Origin: Bacillota bacterium
Lineage (GTDB): Bacteria; Bacillota; Clostridia; Christensenellales; Aristaeellaceae
DNA: 51,663 nucleotides
Reading direction: 5' to 3'
Assembly: GCA_023392515.1 (NCBI GenBank)
Contig: JAEVYX010000014.1
Span: 1-51,663, forward strand
This document shows, piece by piece, positions 48,374 through 51,663 of this stretch. Below the pieces are notes generated by a model. The model did no database searches, was not told where the DNA came from, and saw only the letters and a list, made by a program, of their open reading frames with translations. Each line of letters begins with the position of its first letter. Position 1 is the first letter of the stretch. The position numbers were made by a program, and so were the translations under genes.

Positions 48374-49612
48374 CTATAGTACGCCAGGCGATGTCCAGTA
48401 CGCTTCGGGTGCGGTGCGCCAATCCGGCATGGAAAGGCCGGAGGGGTCGTACATCACCTGGCCCGCCCGAAGGGTCAGGGCGCATTGCAGCCTGGTGTTT
48501 CCCGCCATGCGGGCATTGCCGCAGTCGGCAAAGCTTGTGGGCCCGTCAATTTTCTGCACAAGGGCAATATCTGCGCAGCTTCCCGCATCAAGGCTGCCCA
48601 GTTCTGGATGGCCTACCGCACGGGCAGGGAGGATGGTGGCGCGGGCAATTACTTCTTCCAGCTTCATACCCATGGAAGCGTACTTGGACATGATGTGCAG
48701 GAGGTTGATCACCGGGCCGCGCACGTTGCCCATGTACAGATCGCTGGAAAGGGTATCGGGGTAAAAGCATTGCTCCAGGGCGGGAACGGCGTTGCGGAAC
48801 CAGAAGCTTCCCGCGCCGTGGCCCAGGTCGAAATGGATGCCCCGTTCCCTGGCTTCAAAGAGAAATCTGTTTACCTTGCCGTTTTCATCCAGTATCGGGA
48901 ACTGCTGGGCGTACATGTGGGTGTGGATATCCCCAGGCCGCATCTTTTTCAGCACCAAGTCCTGATAGGAGCATTCCGGCGGGTTGGGCTTAAAATCCAC
49001 CATGATCTTTCCGCCGCAAAGCTCCGCGGCTTCCAGCGCGGCGTCCACCGATGCCCAGGGCGGGTGCGCCTCATCAAATGGCTTGTCGCCCCAATAGTGG
49101 GCAGCCTTGATGCCCACAATCAGCTGGGGAAAGGTTTCCAGAATGGCAGCGGCGATTTTGGGGTGGAAATCAGCAGGGGTCTGCTCGCTTGTCAAATTCA
49201 CCATACCGCCTGAGGCGATGTTGATGAAGGATAGAATGCGAAGGGGGGACCGGTCAATTACGTCCTGCTTGAACCTGGCAAAATCCCGCCAGCCGCAGGT
49301 GCCAGCATCCACCGCAGTGGTGACACCGGCGGCAAACATGTGGGCTTCGGCGTTTACGTTGGGCAGCCCATCCGCCTCTACGGGAAAGCGGGGGTAGATG
49401 TGGCAGTGCATATCGATAAGCCCGGGGATGACATACAGCCCCTTGGCGTCAATCACTTTCCGGGCTTTACAAGGCGTGCCCGGCGGAAGAAGGGCGGCGA
49501 TAAGGCCGCCTGCGATACCCATATCCATGGGCGCGCTTAGCTCCTTTGCCGGGTCAATCACGTGACCGCCGGAGATGAGAAGGTCAAAACGCTGTTCTTT
49601 CGCTGCATCCAT
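48374..49612 (-). CDS. Amidohydrolase/deacetylase-family metallohydrolase
   Basis: A 412-residue amidohydrolase with the dihydroorotase-like plan: GHVIDPAKEL at the start, the metal-binding HCH in VIPGLIDMHCHIYP near residue 70, and a GIKAAHYWG segment near 165 with a lysine in the place of the carbamylated residue. FDLGHGAGSFWF near 270 carries a late histidine/aspartate region. It resembles the EF_0837-type family of unclear substrate. ATG 49612 has AAAAGAGG about 11 bases upstream; the alternative GTG at 49633 overlaps the upstream stop (GTGA) and cannot be excluded. It follows two RidA-family genes on the same strand. A role in hydrolysis of a cyclic or N-acyl compound is inference. Confidence 0.82.
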   Translation of the reverse strand: MDAAKEQRFDLLISGGHVIDPAKELSAPMDMGIAGGLIAALLPPGTPCKARKVIDAKGLYVIPGLIDMHCHIYPRFPVEADGLPNVNAEAHMFAAGVTTAVDAGTCGWRDFARFKQDVIDRSPLRILSFINIASGGMVNLTSEQTPADFHPKIAAAILETFPQLIVGIKAAHYWGDKPFDEAHPPWASVDAALEAAELCGGKIMVDFKPNPPECSYQDLVLKKMRPGDIHTHMYAQQFPILDENGKVNRFLFEARERGIHFDLGHGAGSFWFRNAVPALEQCFYPDTLSSDLYMGNVRGPVINLLHIMSKYASMGMKLEEVIARATILPARAVGHPELGSLDAGSCADIALVQKIDGPTSFADCGNARMAGNTRLQCALTLRAGQVMYDPSGLSMPDWRTAPEAYWTSPGVL

Positions 49613-49629
49613 GGAAAAGGTTCCTCTTT

Positions 49630-50100
49630 TCACTCAACCTCGGCGATTAATTCAATTTCAATGGGGATATTGCCGTTGGGCAGGTTGTGGGTGCCCATCA
49701 GCGTGCGGGCGTGATACCCGCGTTCGTCAAAAACCTCAGTCATCAGGTCCGAAAATCCGTCGCCTACTTCATCCAGCTGGGAAAAACCCTCGGCCACATT
49801 GATAAGCGCGGTGCATTTTACGATGCTCTTGACCTTATCCAGGTTCCCCAGGTAATCCCGTAAGGCCCCAATGAGGATGATGCCGCATTCCCTGGCGGCG
49901 GCGTATCCTTCCTCCAACGTAAGGTCTTTTCCGATGCGCCCCGCGAAAATAGGCTTTCCGGTAATTTGATCCTCGGGGCCGTGGCCGGAGGTATATAGCA
50001 GGTTCCCTACCCGGCGCAATACCACAATAGGCTTGCGCTTGGGGAAAGGCAAAAAAAGCTCCTCCTGGTTTTCGTCAGCAAGGCGGTTGATGGTGCTCAT
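49630..50100 (-). CDS. RidA/YjgF family protein, second copy
   Basis: A 156-residue YjgF-fold protein, longer than canonical RidA (about 128) because of an N-terminal extension. Visible marks are GNLLYTSGHGPED, GRIGKDLTLEEGYAAARECGIILIGALRDYLG, and the closing YHARTLMGTHNLPNGNIPIEIEL, where the RidA family has an arginine and the VEIE strand. ATG 50100 is 9 bases after AAAGGAG; an ATG two codons upstream abuts that site. RidA proteins hydrolyse reactive enamines and imines formed by PLP enzymes, but this subgroup is less studied. It follows another RidA gene by 19 bases. Confidence 0.87.
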   Translation of the reverse strand: MSTINRLADENQEELFLPFPKRKPIVVLRRVGNLLYTSGHGPEDQITGKPIFAGRIGKDLTLEEGYAAARECGIILIGALRDYLGNLDKVKSIVKCTALINVAEGFSQLDEVGDGFSDLMTEVFDERGYHARTLMGTHNLPNGNIPIEIELIAEVE

Positions 50101-50119
50101 CTGCATTTTCTCCTTTGCA

Positions 50120-50584
50120 TCAGCGCAGTTTGACGATGCACTCCACGGTCACAGGCGCGTTTTGCGGAAGGTTGAAGGCGCCCATGGCGCTGCGGGCATG
50201 CATGCCCCGCTGGCCGAAAACCTCCAGCATCAAATCGGAAAAGCCGTTGATGACCGCGGGCTGGGAGGAAAAGTCCCCGCCGCTGTTCACCAGGCCCAGC
50301 ACCTTTACAATACAGTCCACCCGGTCCAGATCGCCGATATAATCGGTGAGCAGCGTCAATACGTTGACGGCGCACCGGCGGGCGGCTTCGTATCCCTGCT
50401 CTATGGTAAGATCTGTGCCAACCCGGCCTGTGCAGATCAATTTGCCGCTTTCATCCGTGGGCAGTTGGGCGGAGATGTACAGGATATCCCCGGCCTGCTT
50501 GACGGGCACGACTCCCTTGCCCTTTCTGTCCTTTTTGGGCAGCTTGATGCCTAGCTGTTCCAGTCGCTTGTCAGTCTGTCCCAT
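50120..50584 (-). CDS. RidA/YjgF family protein, first copy
   Basis: A 154-residue YjgF-fold protein similar to its neighbour: GDILYISAQLPTDESGKLICTGRVGTDLTIEQGYEAARRCAVNVLTLLTDYIG, then HARSAMGAFNLPQNAPVTVECIVKL at the end with the ARSA arginine. The N-terminal extension (MGQTDKRLEQLGIKLPK) is typical of the longer RidA subgroup. The ATG follows AAAGGAG. Two adjacent diverged copies could form a heterotrimer, since the family is trimeric, or differ in substrate. It lies downstream of the LacI-type regulator, in the same orientation. Confidence 0.9.
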   Translation of the reverse strand: MGQTDKRLEQLGIKLPKKDRKGKGVVPVKQAGDILYISAQLPTDESGKLICTGRVGTDLTIEQGYEAARRCAVNVLTLLTDYIGDLDRVDCIVKVLGLVNSGGDFSSQPAVINGFSDLMLEVFGQRGMHARSAMGAFNLPQNAPVTVECIVKLR

Positions 50585-50611
50585 GGTTTATGCGCTCCTT
50601 TGTCATTGGTT

Positions 50612-51663
50612 TCAGGGGTGATCTGCGGCATCTGCGCAGGAAGCTTCCTCGGGGGGCGGGGCGACGGTATCGCCCATCACCAGCTGGGTATCGTAGGTTT
50701 TCAAAAGGGGGAAAGGCTCGACACCGTCCAAAATCTGTGTGAGGTAGCGGATGCTGTCCCGCCCTATTTCATACAGGGGCTGGCTGATATAGGTGATGGC
50801 GGGACCCCGGTAAATATCCTGATAGGAGGTGGCCTTATCAAAGCCGATCACTGAAATATCGCCCGGAACGGAACCGCCTGCATCCTGAATGCCCATAATG
50901 ACCCTGGCAGAGATGCGTTCGTTGCTTGAAAAAATGGCGGTAGGGCGGGTGGAAGCGGGCAGCTTCATTAGGTCCCGGCCTGCCTGGTAGGCCAGGTCGT
51001 AATCTTGATAAATGTTGCGGATATAATCGCCGCCGATGCACAGGCCGTGGGCATGCATGGTTTCCATGTAGCCGTTGAAACGGTCCAGATTCACCTTTTT
51101 GTTGGGATCGCCCATGAAATGGACAATCCTCCGGTGGCCCATTTTGATCAGGTATTCCACCGCATTCTTTGCGCCGGATACGTTATCCACAAGAATCTGG
51201 TTGACCGGGTGGGCCTGATAGCTGTTTTCAATAAGCAGGAAGGGAAAGTTCACCTCATGCAGATGCTCAATCACGGGCTGGTCGGAAAACAGGGAGCCAT
51301 ACAGGATGATGGCATCGGTGATACCGTTGGTCAAAAACTGGATGTATCTGTCGCGGGTTTCCTGCTCCCGCCCCAAAGAGCAGAAGATCACGTTGCGCTG
51401 CACCTCGGCAGCCCCGTCGTCAATGCCGTGGATCAAATCCGTAAAGAAGGGGGCGTGAAGGTTGCGCACCAGTACCGCGATACTGTCCGCCTTGCGGCGC
51501 ACCAAGGCCCGGGCCGCATTGTTGGGGAAATACCCCAGTTTCTTGATGGTGGCTTGCACCTTTTCTTTGATTGGAGGGGATACATTGCTGGCGCCGTTAA
51601 TAACCCGGGACACGGTTGCAAGGGATACGCCGGCGTGCTTGGCAACGTCTTTTACTGTTACCA
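50612..51663 (-). CDS. LacI-family transcriptional regulator (5' end one base outside the window)
   Basis: The frame is open to the window edge and encodes 350 residues in all but its first base. The N-terminal helix-turn-helix reads VTVKDVAKHAGVSLATVSRVINGASNVS, and the hinge and ligand-binding domain follow with YFPNNAARALVRRKADSIAVLV and FFTDLIHGIDDGA. PGDISVIGFDK and ITYISQPLYEIGRDSIRYL are typical of the C-terminal half. The last bases of the window read TGG on the minus strand, so the ATG is completed by one base beyond 51663. It probably controls the downstream ridA-ridA-amidohydrolase genes, or a sugar pathway. Confidence 0.95.
   Translation of the reverse strand, partial: VTVKDVAKHAGVSLATVSRVINGASNVSPPIKEKVQATIKKLGYFPNNAARALVRRKADSIAVLVRNLHAPFFTDLIHGIDDGAAEVQRNVIFCSLGREQETRDRYIQFLTNGITDAIILYGSLFSDQPVIEHLHEVNFPFLLIENSYQAHPVNQILVDNVSGAKNAVEYLIKMGHRRIVHFMGDPNKKVNLDRFNGYMETMHAHGLCIGGDYIRNIYQDYDLAYQAGRDLMKLPASTRPTAIFSSNERISARVIMGIQDAGGSVPGDISVIGFDKATSYQDIYRGPAITYISQPLYEIGRDSIRYLTQILDGVEPFPLLKTYDTQLVMGDTVAPPPEEASCADAADHP

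Overview
The window (about 51.7 kb, moderate GC) reads as a chromosomal stretch of an anaerobic, probably spore-forming member of the Bacillota, Clostridia-like. The grounds are a tryptophan T-box leader before trpS, a FabT-type MarR regulator coupled to a DegV protein, a ferredoxin-dependent 2-oxoacid oxidoreductase, FeoAB, strong AGGAGG ribosome sites, and a DUF4489-like protein behind what looks like a SigK-type sporulation promoter. No insertion sequence, phage gene or CRISPR array was seen. The species cannot be named from this sequence alone.

Layout. 1-4.5 kb: a ribose/xylose-type ABC importer (one ATPase, two permeases) followed by a SIS-domain isomerase. 4.5-5.6 kb, minus strand: the putative spore-surface protein. 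5.7-6.2 kb: tRNA-Leu(TAG), tRNA-Gly(GCC), tRNA-Gly(TCC). 6.3-11.7 kb: YqeY-like protein, an Ldh-family dehydrogenase plus malic enzyme, an RlmA-type rRNA methyltransferase, and the fabT-degV pair. 11.8-13.5 kb, minus: an acetyltransferase and a PRPP-synthetase-like protein. 13.7-15.2 kb: Trp T-box and trpS.

15.4-27.3 kb is the most unusual region. Three tandem paralogues of about 765 residues each join an N-terminal repeat (propeller-like) domain to a C-terminal solute-binding domain. They are followed by two sugar-type ABC permeases, a MacA/HlyD-like adaptor and a MacB-topology membrane protein that lacks an ATPase domain. No ATPase is encoded in the block.

27.3-34.2 kb, minus strand: a nitroreductase, a GH9 glycoside hydrolase, a four-subunit 2-oxoacid:ferredoxin oxidoreductase and a glycerol-3-phosphate dehydrogenase. 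34.3-37.5 kb, minus: an ABC-2 exporter (ATPase plus two permeases) and a DtxR/MntR-type regulator, divergent from feoA-feoB and a secreted low-complexity protein (37.7-41.0 kb). 41.1-41.5 kb: a small gene broken by a one-base frameshift.

41.6-48.3 kb is a sugar or polyol catabolic cluster: a fucose-isomerase-like protein, a zinc dehydrogenase, a Gfo/Idh/MocA oxidoreductase, a DeoR regulator, an FGGY kinase and, divergently, deoC. A sequence shared by two of its promoter regions is a good candidate for the DeoR operator. The window ends with an amidohydrolase, two RidA-family proteins and a LacI-type regulator that runs off the end, missing only the first base of its start codon.
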